DNA from: Sipunculus nudus
Taxonomy: Eukaryota > Annelida > Sipuncula > Golfingiida > Sipunculidae
Direction of reading: 5' to 3'
Assembly (NCBI GenBank): GCA_026874595.1
Contig: CM049306.1
Coordinates: forward strand, 65,730,019 to 65,794,018
DNA: 64,000 nt
Shown here: piece by piece, positions 37,428 to 49,376 of the stretch
How positions within the stretch are numbered: position 1 is the first letter of the stretch
Layout of the letters: each line of letters begins with the position of its first letter
Program-made: the position numbers and the translations under genes
Notes under the pieces: generated by a model
The model's input: the letters and a program-made list of their open reading frames with translations, nothing else
Database searches by the model: none
What the model was told of the DNA's origin: nothing

Positions 37428-37955
37428 ACATATAATTATCCCTAGACTGAATGGGAAATTTTCAAAGCAAATAAATCACTCTGAACATAATATTAAGGAC
37501 TTCATACTTTATTGGTGGTTCACCAGAATGTTAATTACAAACATTATTTAGAATTACAAAATAACATGGATAATATACATCTGAAACTTGAAAGTACTAT
37601 ATCTACCAAGGGATTATTCTACGCTTTTCTATGGTCCTTTATATATGTGCCACATCCCATCTGAAATTTTTTTTTTCTTTTAACAAGAAATTCACCATTC
37701 ATCAATTTAGGCTCCACTTTGAACTTTGAACCTTTTTAAACTTAACAGCTCATAAATAATCCTTCTTTCGCAAAAAAGGGATTCTTGAAAGATAGAATAA
37801 TTCCTGGTATCAATAAATCTTCCATAAAAAGGTTCGAAATATATGTCCGTAAAATCTGAGTTTCTGGTGTGACTTTCACCTATTCCAACTTGTGCTACTA
37901 TCCTTTGAATACATAAAATGAGTGCATTAATGGAGTAAATTTTATATTGAACTCA

Positions 37956-38093
37956 TCAATTGTTCAGAACATAGGATCCAGATCCATTGTTATTTTGCTT
38001 GCCTGGACATTCCCTGCAGTCCAAAATGACAATATGTATGGGCTTGAATAGGAAGTTGGGTTGAGTTCTCTCCATGTGTGTTTTCCCATATAT
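37956..38093 (-). CDS. Candidate last coding exon of the host gene starting at 38888
   Basis: On the minus strand, a good acceptor (TTTTCTGCTTTAG) precedes 45 codons beginning IYGKTHMERTQPNFLFKPIH and ending GSYVLNN before tandem TGA codons. The exon is phase 0, while the first exon leaves phase 2, so at least one small exon must lie between if both belong to one gene. No domain recognised. The frame has a normal residue mix, unlike nearby chance frames. Confidence 0.4.
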   Translation of the reverse strand: MYGKTHMERTQPNFLFKPIHIVILDCRECPGKQNNNGSGSYVLNN

Positions 38094-38793
38094 CTAAAGC
38101 AGAAAACTTTGTTTTAATATTTTTAAATACTTAACTTACAATAGGAACTTAAAAAAAACTAACATTAAAAAAAATATTATCAACTTTATTATTCATTAAA
38201 AAAATCCATTTTAATACTATTAAACGATGTGTACTAAATTTTCCCTTTTGTCTGTGGATCTAAAAAAACCCACAAACCATAGCATGCATACTATACAAAG
38301 ACACATGATATCAGGTGTCAGATTTACTAGAATTCTCTGCATGAACTGCTCTAAACCAAACTATTTTCAAAATATATTAATAATATAAAATGATTTAATT
38401 AGCATATTGATTTTTTTATTATGGGGAACTTAATATGAAACTTCCTATTACTGTAGGTAAAAAAAAAGAAAATAAACTGAAACCCTAATGGATAATTTTT
38501 TTTTTTAATATGGTCATGATATATAGTGTAAACAAGGCAACATGACAGCCTATATGTACATCTGCAAAAAAAAATATTTATATATACTTCTATATACTTA
38601 CAGTTACAGTGACATTGTTATTTGTATAAAAAAAATATTAAATTTTAAAATTTACATGACAATCTTTAACAATAACACTTACACTAAGTAATAGATAAAC
38701 CGTGTGAAAATGTAACATTATTGATTCATTTAAAGAGCATGACGTGATTATTCATGGTCATATGGCATAGTTTGTCAGTAATCCATGGCTCAC

Positions 38794-38888
38794 CATAGCA
38801 ATTTATTTGCGTCTTGCAGGCCCTCCGACTTCGGACACCGAACATCCCGGAATACAAACCAGCGTCCTTGAGATTTTGACATAGCCAT
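38794..38888 (-). CDS. Candidate first coding exon, unknown host gene
   Basis: ATG at 38888 in a strong context (GCCAAAATGG) opens 31 codons beginning MAMSKSQGRWFVFRDVRCP and ending ANKLL plus two bases, then a consensus GTGAGC donor at 38793. The next in-frame codon would be a stop, so splicing is needed to extend it. The segment and its upstream flank are markedly GC-richer than the surrounding DNA. No family recognised. Together with the upstream promoter-like region this is the best host-gene start in the window. Confidence 0.5.
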
Positions 38889-39230
38889 TTTGGCTGACGA
38901 CAATTCCGCAACTCGCTGCGCTTAACCGTTTATCAAACACTGTAGAAAAAGCGTACTCCAGTAATATTGTATCCTCTGTGAAAATGAAGTCTATAGAACG
39001 TAGAAACTATAAAATTATGAACTTCTTAACGAAACTTAGTGTTCCACATGCCGAAATATCCCCGCCTGACAGTCCCGCCCAGCAGACGACATGACTATAG
39101 TGCACTCCTTCTTATCACTACGCGGGCCCACACGCAGCGTGACGTCAAAGAGACCGCGGATTACGCTACACGAAATAGTTCTTTCTTTGTAAGCAAATAT
39201 GTCGTCAGACTGTGTGCACGTTATATTCAT
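38889..39230 (-). promoter_or_regulatory. Promoter-like region with a CRE, upstream of the 38888 start
   Basis: A GC- and CpG-rich island in AT-rich DNA, directly upstream of the candidate first exon. It contains a perfect cAMP-response-element palindrome TGACGTCA (39140-39147) about 250 bases upstream of the ATG, and CCCCGCC/CCCGCCC boxes near 39060-39080. CpG-rich promoters with CREs are common at animal housekeeping genes; use here is inferred. Confidence 0.4.
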
Positions 39231-39239
39231 CAAGTTTAA

Positions 39240-39780
39240 ATTGCTTGAAATTGCACAGTATAAACAAACGGTCAAGATATAAAACTGACATTTTGAAGAT
39301 TAGTTAAGGGTTTCCTGAAAATATGAGATATATTAAAACCTGATATTCAATTTAATTTGTTCTTATCAAGTTAAATAAATGTAAGATTCATTTAAAATAA
39401 AAATATAAATAAACTAAAAATTAAATTATTTTATTAATATTTTATAATATTTATTTATTTGATTATTTATTATTAATATGATATTGTTTAATACTATGAA
39501 TATATTATTTTCATTATAACTATCATTAGGCCTCTTATTGCAATATTTAGTCATCAAAATTAAAATTGATCATAAAATCAGAAATAATATATTAATGACA
39601 TTATATTAAGATATCATAATGTAATATAAATAATTATTGTAATTCAAATGATAATTATAATGAAAAAATAATATTAATAGCATTAAAAAATAGAATATTT
39701 GAATACATATTCAATAATATAAATAAGAAATAAACTATTTTATTAATATTTTATAATATTTATTTATCTGATTATATTCA
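39240..39780. other. Very AT-rich spacer
   Basis: TTATTAATATTTTATAATATTTATTTATYTGATTAT occurs twice here (about 39425 and 39735) and again inside the following array, so this is degenerate array material. No gene. Confidence 0.5.
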
Positions 39781-42770
39781 TAATATTCATCATGTTACCA
39801 TAGTTTCCTATATGTTACTATGGGGTCTTACTCCTAGCTGTGTTTTCCTAAAGGCATTGAAAATTAACTATAATACCTCAAATATATTACTAATTAATTT
39901 CCTATATTTTACTGTAACCCCTATAGGTTACTATAGATGTATATAGTAAACTATAGGATATTTTCGCTGGGTAAATACGGACTTTATATGGTTATTATCC
40001 AGAAACGTGATGTTTATATGGGTATTACATCGACAATCCCGGAGGGACCCTTGTGACTTAACCCACCTTTCTCCCTCGACCTAATCTTATTTCAGAAGTA
40101 AATCCTGTGATGAGTTTAAATAGAAAAATACATGAAAATACGTTACGTAGAACAATTTCGCAGTTTGATAATAACTTTTCAAAGATTTAATAATATATTA
40201 TTGTTGTTTATTTTATGTAACTAAACGAACATGCCACGTGGGGCCCGCCATGGGCCCACATGGGGAACAATGCAGGACAAACTGGACAATGTCCTCATGG
40301 GCCCTACGTGGGCACTACCTACATGCACTAGTACTGTTCTATTTTATGTTATATAAATGATAGTTATTTTAATATAAACTATAGCTTTACTTTATGCTTA
40401 CATAAAATGATATTAAAGGAAACTACAAACTAATATATGCTTTGAAAAATTGACAAAGATACTCCACGTTACTAAAGTTCCTTATATGTGACTATAGACT
40501 CCTGCAGTTAAGAATTTTCTTTAGGTATTGAAAATTGACTATAATATTCATCGTGTTACCATAGTTTCCTATATGTTACTATGGGGTCCTACTGCTCGGT
40601 GTGATTTTCCTGGAGGCATTGAAAATTGACTATAATACCCCAAATATTACTACTTCGTTTCCTATATTTTTCTGTAACCCCTATAGGTTACTATACATGT
40701 AAATAGTAAACTATAGGATATTTTGGCTGGGTAAATACGGACTTTATATGTTTATTATCCAGAAACGTGATGTTTATACTGGTATAACATAGGCTAGCCT
40801 GGAGGGACCCTTGTGAATTAGCCCGCGTGGCTCCCTCGACCTAATCTCAGTTGAGAAGTAAATCTTGTGATGAGTTTAAATAGATAAAAAAACATGAAGA
40901 TACGTCCCGTAGAACAATTTCGCAGTTAATTAATTACTTCTCAAAGATTTAATAATATATCATTGTTTTAATTTATTTTTTGGTAACAAATACGAACATG
41001 CCACATGGGACCCGCCATGGGCCCACATGTGGAATAATGCAGTGCAATCTGGACAATGCCCTCATGGGCCCCATGTGGGCACTACCTGTGTCCGCCCATA
41101 TTCAATAATATGAATTAGAAATAAATTATTTATTAATATTTTATAGCAAAAAATTACTTATCTGATTATTTTCTAATAATATTCTAATATATATTATATT
41201 AAATGATATTAATGGAAACTACAAACTAATATATGCTTTGAAAATTGACAATAAATACTTCAAGTGACAAAAGTTTCCTTTTATGTGACTACAGACTCCT
41301 GCAGTTAATTTAGATTTTTCTATAGATATTGAAAATTGACTATAATACCCATCATGTTACCATAGTTTCCTGTATGTTACTATGGGGTTCTATTGCTAGG
41401 TGTGATTTTCCTAGAGGTATTGAAAATTGACTATAATACCCCAAATATTACTAATTAGCTTCCTATATTTTTATATAACCCCTGTAGGTTACTATACATG
41501 TAAACAGTAAAATAAAGGAAATTTTGGCTAGGTAAATACGGATTTGATATGGATATTATCCAGAAAAGTGATGTTTATACTGGTATTTCATGGGCTAGCC
41601 TGGCGGGACCCTTGTGACTTAACCCACTTGGCTCCCTCGACCTAATTTCAGTTCAGAAGTAAATCTTGTGATGAGTTTAAATAGACAAAAACATGAAAAT
41701 ACGTCACGGAAAACAATTTCGCAGTTAATTGATTACTTCTCAAAGATTTAATAATATATCATTGTTTTTTATTTTTTGTAACAAATACGAACATGCCGCA
41801 TGGGACCCGCCATGGGCCCACAATTAGAACAATGCAGGACATTCTGGACAATGCCTTCATGGCCCCATGTGGGCACTACCTGTGTCCCCCCATATTCAAT
41901 AATATGTATTGGAAATAAATTATTTTATTGATATTTTATAACAAAAAAAATTTATTATCTGATTATTTTTTAGTAATATTCTAAATTATGTTACATAAAA
42001 TGATATTAATGAAAACTACAAACTAATATATGCTTTGAAAATTGACAAAAAATACTCCACATTACTAAACTTTCCTTTTGTGACTACAGACTCCTACATT
42101 TAATTAAGATTTTCCTATAGGTATTGAAAATTGACCATAATATTCATCATGTTACCATAGTTTCCCATATGTTACTATGGGGTCCTATTTCTAGCTGTGA
42201 TTTTCCTAGAGGCATTGAAAATTGACTATAATGCCCCAAATACTACTAATTAGTTTCCTATATTTTTATATAAACCCTACAGGTTACTATACATGTAAAT
42301 AGTAAACTACAGGATTATTTTGCCGGGTAAATACAGACATTATATGGTTATTTTCCAGAAACGTGATGTTTATACTGGTATTACATGGGCTAGCCTGGCA
42401 GGACCCTTGTGACTTAACCACATGGCTCCTACGACCTAATCTCAGTTCAGAAGTAAATCATATGATGAGTTTAAATAGACAAAAACATGAAAATACGTCA
42501 CGTAGAACAATTTCGCAGTTAATTAATTACATCTCAAAGATTTAATAATATATCATTGTTTTTTATTTTATGTTACAAATACGAACATGCCACATGGGAC
42601 CCGCCATGGGCCCACATGTGGAACAATGTAGGACAATCTGGACAATGCCCTCATGGGCCCCATGTGGGCACTACCTGTGTCCGCCCATGCCCATGTCTGC
42701 CCATGTGAAGCCCATATATACCCACGTGGGCCCCTCGTATATGTGCTATCAGGGGGACACGTCGCACTCT
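39781..42770 (+). repeat. 760-800 bp tandem array
   Basis: Units begin at CATSRTGTTACCATAGTTTCC (39787, 40547, 41349, 42148). Each carries GGGTAAATACGGA, AGAAACGTGATGTTTATAC, GAGGGACCCTTGTGA, ATTTCGCAGTT, and a CCATGGGCCCACA block followed by CATGGGCCCCATGTGGGCAC. The last unit ends near 42770 with extra CCCATG motifs. CATGGG-type palindromes link it in style to the 234-bp array. No coding potential. Confidence 0.85.
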
Positions 42771-43181
42771 GCGATTAATATGATCGTCATTTTGATTATA
42801 TTTATTTCCCACTAATGCCCATTATTGCCACCTGGTGGTAACTATAGAGACTATTTATCCATGACAGCAAGGTCTCATATCTGCGTGCTTTCAATTTCGC
42901 GGCTTTTCCCCTACCGCGAATATCGCGAATTTGAAACCACCGCGAATAAGAAGCCAACCACAGTATTTGTTCAACACTGACCCGATTGACCGCGGCACTG
43001 GCGCACCGTGTGATAAGCATCAAAGCCGAACCATATGTGTATCGGCATCAGGCTCGTCTTCCTTGCGCACATGGAGGTATTAATAAAAAACAAAATTTCC
43101 TTAAATTTTCTTTGTCTTTCCACGAATTCAAATACCCATGATATGCGTTTTGTAGAAAAACCACGAAATTTTAAGCCCAAC

Positions 43182-43182
<1 letters not shown>
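42771..43182. other. Unassigned DNA with a CCGCGAATA motif cluster
   Basis: Contains ACCGCGAATATCGCGAATTTGAAACCACCGCGAATA-like internal repetition near 42914-42947. No gene recognised. Confidence 0.35.
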
Positions 43183-43241
<59 letters not shown>

Positions 43242-43433
43242 TAATTCACGGTTATGCTAAAAAAAGTTAATATTTACGGTTTTAATCTCAAGGGCACAGA
43301 CTAAAGACAGAGCTGGAGGTTATTTAAAATCAGTTCAAGGTTAAGAAAAGGTCAATCTTTGTCAAAGATAAAAGGGTCATTTCTAGGGATCTCTTGTCAT
43401 ACACTGATTGTCATATATGTGATGGAAAATGGT

Positions 43434-43490
<57 letters not shown>

Positions 43491-43492
43491 AT

Positions 43493-43529
<37 letters not shown>

Positions 43530-43560
43530 AATATATATCTAATACTAATAAAAGGACGTC
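43183..43560. repeat. Two (TA)n microsatellites
   Basis: TA tracts at about 43185-43239 and 43437-43540, separated by about 200 bases of ordinary sequence. The tyrosine-isoleucine frames over them are artefacts. Confidence 0.9.
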
Positions 43561-44093
43561 GCGCCATAATATAGACAAGAAATATTTTAACAAATTTGTG
43601 ACGACGTGTCGATCGCCTGTACAGTATTTATAAATATTCGGTGACATAGTCATGCGAACGCTAATAATTAAACAATAACATTAAACATATTCATTATAAG
43701 TACAGGGCGAGAGGCAATCAGAAAACTATCTATGTCAAGATGGATACAAGCATATTATTTATGGAGCAACCATATAATTGCCTTTCGAATCATAGTCCTG
43801 TTACATTCACCCCCCCCCCCCCTTAGAAATGTCGACCTCGACACTAAGAAACTTGATCATGATGGTTGTAATCAGAATATACTGCCACTCCTATGACAGT
43901 AAATATTAGGTGCATGTGCAATGCTACGCAAACATTTAAAGCTACACAATGGATTAAATGTTCAGTCAAATGACTAAACTTGGAAAAAGGTTTTCATCAC
44001 ATATTTACAGGGTTAACTCCCGATTTTTTTCCGGCTACATTATATACATTTGAATATGATATTCACTAAAACTTTGTACATAAGTTACACATA
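43561..44093. other. Unassigned DNA
   Basis: Includes a poly-C run at 43811-43822. No gene or repeat family recognised. Confidence 0.3.
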
Positions 44094-45400
44094 GACTAGA
44101 CGACCAGAGGTCGAGCGCTTGCCGAAAGTTGAAATGACAGACAGACGGACAGACAGACCTTTGAATGACCCTCAGAGCGTTTGCTGAGAAGTTGTGTCCT
44201 GTAGAATGACATATCAGACAAATCAACAAGCAAGCAGACAAAGCTGAACACAAAAGACGAACAGACAGACATACTGACACATCTGTGATAACAGATTACC
44301 AGACAAAAGTGCCGAAGGTAAAGAAGAGCAAAATGAGCGATAGTTCATGTAGGTTAGGTTTATAATTTTTAAGATATGGGCAAAAAATGATATGTTGTGC
44401 AAGTTTGAGTGCACCGCCCCCTAATGGCCATATCTCCTAAATGAAAAATTCGTTTCGATATATTAGTGTAAGACATAAGATGTAATAGTTTTAAAAGGAT
44501 TCTTTCAAAACTGTGACCTGTAGAATGCTATATGCGAGACGCAAGAACCGGTAAGCAGGCGAATTTGAGGAAAACTTAGAAACAGACGGACACACTGACA
44601 AAGTGACTCAAGATTGAGTCGAAATGACTACACCAGGATTTAGAAAAGACTCAGAGGATGAAAATAAGCTATAGTATATGTAATTGAGGCTCACAGTTTA
44701 GGAGATATGGCCAAAACATGATATGTTGGGGAGATTTGCATACAGCGCCACCTAGCGGCTGCATTCAAAAAAATGGAAAAAAGATTTTGAGATAATAATG
44801 TAGGACTTACGATATGTCAGTTTCAAAAAGATTCCTGCAAAACTGTCACCTCCAGGGAAAGATTACTGAAATCTCGAAATATCTCGTTTGACGAGATATT
44901 ATACGAGATATCGCGAGACTTTAATGAAATCTGGCAGTACTTGTTAAATGCTAACTGATGCAAAAAACTAGACCTCTCTAGCTTTAAAACTGACAAAGTT
45001 AGAAAAATAAGACCCCTTATTTTTTAATATGATGACTTTTCCCAAAAATTCGTAACCATGGTTACGGCAAATTGGAAGCAGCTACACACCAGAAGAAAGG
45101 CCTTGGAATGAAGATTAAAATGAGCTATGCTTGAAGTAGATACGGCTAATAGTAACAAAGATATGAAGAAAAAACCGTTTTGTATACTTTTGATGACCTT
45201 GACCTTGACCTTTGACCGATCATCGCCAAAAACAATAGGCCTCCTGGAATTTTGATTTTTGACCAGCTGTGTGAGATTGAAAGCAATTCCTGCAAAATTG
45301 TGGCCTGTAGAGAGTCCACAGACAACAAACAAACAAACAGACAGACAGACATACGCAACTGACCAACCAGCTTGCGGAAATCGAAGATTTCCGGCAAGCA
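44094..45400 (+). mobile_element. Family C element, copy C1
   Basis: The head ACTAGACGACCAGAGGTCG (palindrome CGACC-AGA-GGTCG) is followed by AGCG and CTTGCCG. The interior holds 340-base units with CGCCMCCTARYGGC, CCTGTAGAATG and GGAGATATGGCCAAAA landmarks, then a GTGACCTTGACCTTGACC block (45191) and an AAAC/AGAC microsatellite (45325-45350). The tail is a hairpin at 45370-45399 (arms GCTTGCGGAAATC and GATTTCCGGCAAGC, loop GAA). The 3' arm TTCCGGCAAG is inverse to the CTTGCCGGAA form of the head motif. Confidence 0.65.
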
Positions 45401-45416
45401 ACAAACAGACAAACAG

Positions 45417-48207
45417 ACTAGACGACCATAGGTCGAGAGTTTGCCGGACTGGAATGACAGACAGACGGACAAACAGGACAAACTGTCGGTTTTCTATCAA
45501 TTAAATGACTTTCAGAGCGTTTGCTGGAAAGTTTTGCCTGTAGAATGACATATATCACACAAAAGAACATGAAAGCAGACATAGCTCAAAACAGACAGAT
45601 ATACTGACACACCTGAGATAACAGACTACCAGAATAAAGTTGGGAACGTAAAGAGAAGCAAAATGAGCTATAGTTTTAGTAGGTAGAGTTTATAGTGTCG
45701 GAGGTATGGCCAATATATGGTAGCGGCCATATCCAAAACATTAAAAATTTCTTTTAAGACATTAATGTAAGACATAAGATGTTGTTCCAGTTCCAAAAGG
45801 ATTCCTGCAAAACTGTGTCCTGAAAATTGCTAACTGCAAGAAGCAAGGTCCAGCAAGCAGGCGAAATTTAGGATCACTGACAAACAGACAGACATACTGA
45901 AAAAGTGACACAAGAATAAGACCAGATGACCTACTCAGGTTATCGAGTAGATTCAGAGGAAGACAATAAATCATAGTTTCTGTAATTGAGATTTATAGTT
46001 TTGTAGATATGGCCAAAAAATATATAATGGGGAGGAGCGAGTGCAGCGCCCCCATATTGGCCATGTCGGGAAAATGAACAAGGCCTACAGGCCTAATGTG
46101 AACCTTTGCAAAGTTTGGGAGTGTGAATGGAGGTTTATTTTAAAAATATAATAATGATCCTCTTATGTCATGCATATCTACCTTAGTCATTATGATTTCT
46201 GCAAAATGGACGTTTTGGACCTGCACTTTTCCTACTAGGACATTTTAAAACTAGGATGTATCAGTCAGGATATTTCGGATATGTTCTTTTTGCCAGGGAG
46301 GATTATTGGGACAGATGAACAGACAATATGGCAGCGTGGTTTCAGAGAAGAACATTTTTTAATGTTTTTTTAACTTCTTCTCTATAAAATCTAAGAAAAT
46401 GCAGAAAGAAAAAAAAAGAATTAAGCAAAATCCGATAGAATTTTTTAGATGACAAATCTTTTAAAAAAATTTGGTAATGCTAGCTCCTGCTTTATTTGAG
46501 ATAGCTATGACGCACGACGGACGACGGAAGACGGTCGACGCCAGACCACTGCATAAGCTCACAGATTCGCTGAAAATGCAAACCAAGTTTATTAAAAAAG
46601 TTGAAAGATATAGTTCCAATAATCTGGGAATTCTGCGTCTAGACATTGTGTCTAGACGTCTAGACGCTGTGTCTAGACGTCTAGACACATTGTCTGGACA
46701 CCATACAGAGCCAGGTCTGTTGCCATGGTGTAACTAGACCCCACCTGGTTGTACTTAGTGACCTCTTGACTTGGCTGCTGAAACTCTGCATGTTGTGAAA
46801 TCTGTTTTCAAACACAGAAAGCCTTTTTCAATTGGATACACTGCTTTTGTAAAGCTGCATTTACCCAATCTCTTCTTATAAAACTGGCAGAAACCTCCAA
46901 TAGAAGAAATCTTGTAAAGTTTAAACCAATCAGCTTAACAGTTTCATCATAAAACAGTGTATAAGCTGGAGAGTCTAAAATTACATTTTCGCTTGTAAAA
47001 AAACAGATAAATGTAGGTGGCGCCACCAATACCTCAATTTCAGATATGACATATGTGACAAACATTGGTATAAAATTTGGTAATGACAGCTCTAGCCGTT
47101 TCTGAGATTTTAATTTAAGTTTCCTTTTTTGGACTGATGACTAAGTTCAACCTGTTTAATCTCAGAACTGAAACCATTCGAACAAACTTGAAATAGATTG
47201 TTCCAGAGATCATTTCTTAGAAATATTTGACAACTTTCGCAGAAAAAGATTTTTAAAGCTTTTTTAGCTTTTTTCCCTATAAAATCTCAGTAAATGCGAA
47301 TAGCCAAAAAATAAAATCTGATAGAGCTTTTCAGATGACTGTTTATTTACAAAAAATTTGGTGATGCTAGTTCCTGCTGTTTTTGAGATAGCTATGGTTA
47401 ACCTAAAGACGACGGACGACGCTGCACCATAGCATAAGCTCACAGGTTCGCTAATAATCTGTTTCGAGATATTACTGTAAGACATATAATTTAATAGGTT
47501 AAAAAAGATTCTTTAAAAACTGTGTCCTGTAGAATTCTATTGGTGAGACGCAAGAACCAACAAGCAGGCGAATTTGAGGACAACTGACAAACAAACAGAC
47601 ATACTGACAAAGGGACACAAGATCAAGACAAGATGACTTAACCAGGTTATGGGGAAGACACAGAAGAAGAAAATAAGCTATAGTTTATGTAATTGAGGTT
47701 TCTAGTTTTGGAGATATGGCCAAATAATGATATAGTGGGGATGGTCGACTGCAGCGCCCTCTAGTGGACATATCCTTAAGATGATAAATGCGTTTCGTGA
47801 TATTAGTGAATGGCATGAGATGTAATCGTTTCAAAAGGATTCCTCCAAATATCTGGCTTGTTGATTGCTATATGCGAGATGCAAGAACCAGCAAGTAGGC
47901 GAATTGGAAGATAACTGACAAACATACTGACAAAGTAACACAAGATGGACACCAGATGACGTTACCATATGTTGAAGAAGGTCAAGAGAAAGAAAATAAG
48001 CTGCAGTTTGTGTAATATAGGTTTACTCTTACGGAAATATGTCCAAAAACTGATTTGTTTGGGCGGGTCTGGTGCAGCGCCCCCTAGCAGCCATATCCCG
48101 AAAAATGAAAAATAAGTTTTGAGATATTAGTCTAAATCATAAGATGAAGGAACAAACATACGCGGGTGATGAACATGCTTGCGAAAATCGAAGATTTCCG
48201 GCAAGCA
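45417..48207 (+). mobile_element. Family C element, copy C2, split by a family B insertion
   Basis: The head at 45417 (ACTAGACGACCATAGGTCG, then TTGCCGGAC) and the tail hairpin at 48177-48206 (GCTTGCGAAAATC/GATTTCCGGCAAGC, loop GAA) mirror C1. Without the 46077-47456 insert its length is about 1.4 kb, close to C1 (1.3 kb). Units with GTGCAGCGCCCCCTAG and AGATATTAGTSTAARNCAT landmarks recur at about 46050, 47755 and 48076. Its head lies only 17 bases after the C1 tail, a head-to-tail tandem. Confidence 0.65.
46077..47456 (+). mobile_element. Family B element, dimeric copy B2, inserted in C2
   Basis: The head AACAAGGCCTACAGGCCTAA (palindrome GGCCT-AC-AGGCC) is followed by TGTGAACCTTT. The first module ends at about 46550-46575 with GCATAAGCTCACAGATTCGC. 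The second module ends GCATAAGCTCACAGGTTCGC at 47434-47453. It interrupts a family C unit between AAAATGAA and ATCTGTTTCGAGATATT, which are contiguous in the other units. No target duplication is apparent, as expected for Helitron-type insertion. Confidence 0.7.
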
Positions 48208-49376
48208 ATAAAGTTTGGACTGTGCCTCCAACAGGCCGTCACGCACCGCTGCACACGCCGGCCGCCCACCGTAAGGACCCTGCCGCCACTTGCGGCGACG
48301 ACACGTGTCTTCGTGGTTTGGTGAAAAACGGCGCGAGATTTGACGAGACTTACTATGTGACCCCTGAATGTGACTGCGAGTGTCAGACGCTAACCACCGC
48401 TGAAAACCATATGTCTGTAGCGTAAAAATGACAGAATTATAGGCATTTCTTTGAATGGTCACGTGTCCTCGTTTCACGAGAAACAGTGCGAGATATGGCA
48501 AGACTTTCTATTGAATGACTTAGAACTAGAGGAATGCTTTCTAACGCCAAAAAACAGACCTTTCTATCGCGAATATCAACAGAGATAGAAGCAGGTAAGC
48601 TCCGTGTTTTCAGACTGTCAAGTTTTACTCCAAAATTTGGTAAGCATGGTAGGTAACGGCAGCACAAGGCTAAATGTACGGAGGAATAAGGCAATGATCC
48701 TAGTTTTAAATGCGACAAAAAAAATTGTGACATGTTTAATATTTTTTTTGAGATATTGCAGAAAAATGATATGTGACAGTGTTTCAAGTACCACGCCCCC
48801 TGGTGGCCATTTAAAAAAACTGTAAAAACTATTTCGAGATATTTATAAATAACACAAAATACATCATTTTCAAGACCATTGTTAAAAAATTGGGACCTCT
48901 AGGTGGTATTTAATGAAATTCCGCGAATTTCGTTTGACGAGAATTGGTGCGAGATTCCGCGAGACTTGCAATTGTATCATATATAACTGACTAAACACTA
49001 CCTAATGCAAAAAACTAGACCTCGCTAGCTTTAATAATGACAAAGTTAGAAAAAAAATCAAATTTCATGATTTTCCCCCCAAAATGCGTACCCATGGTAA
49101 CAGCAGAAATGGAACAATTTTGCAGTGGCGCTTGTCGCCATCTTGTCGCGAATAGAATGAGCTACTGCTTGAGTGGCTGCGATTATTATTGACGAAGATA
49201 TGAAGAAAAAGCCGTTTTAGGGCTTTTTGGTGACCTTGACCTTGACCTTTGACCGATCACGGCCAAAAACAAAAGGCACCGAGGATAATCGATTTTACTC
49301 TCTTTTCATAAGTTTCAGAGCGATTGGTTAAAAATTGTGGCCTGTAGAGCGGACACAAACAAACAAACAGACAAAC
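48208..49376 (+). repeat. Family C-related units, degenerate
   Basis: Contains a GC-rich patch (48215-48330), repeats of CGAGATTYCGCGAGACTT (about 48320, 48480, 48950), CGCCCCCTGGTGGCCA (48795), a GTGACCTTGACCTTGACC block (49231) and an AAAC/AGAC microsatellite (49356-49379). It resembles the 3' two-thirds of C1 without a recognisable tail hairpin. Confidence 0.5.

Noticed and set aside
43185-43633. Tyrosine-isoleucine repeat frames
   Set aside because: Pure translation of (TA)n microsatellites.
44035-45504. Cysteine/valine-rich minus-strand frames of 80-158 codons
   Set aside because: They read through the AGAC/AAAC microsatellites and family C repeats and recur with them.
48127-48501. GC-rich patch with open frames on both strands
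   Set aside because: Parts repeat elsewhere in family C (CGCGAGAC blocks), so it is repeat sequence rather than a gene.
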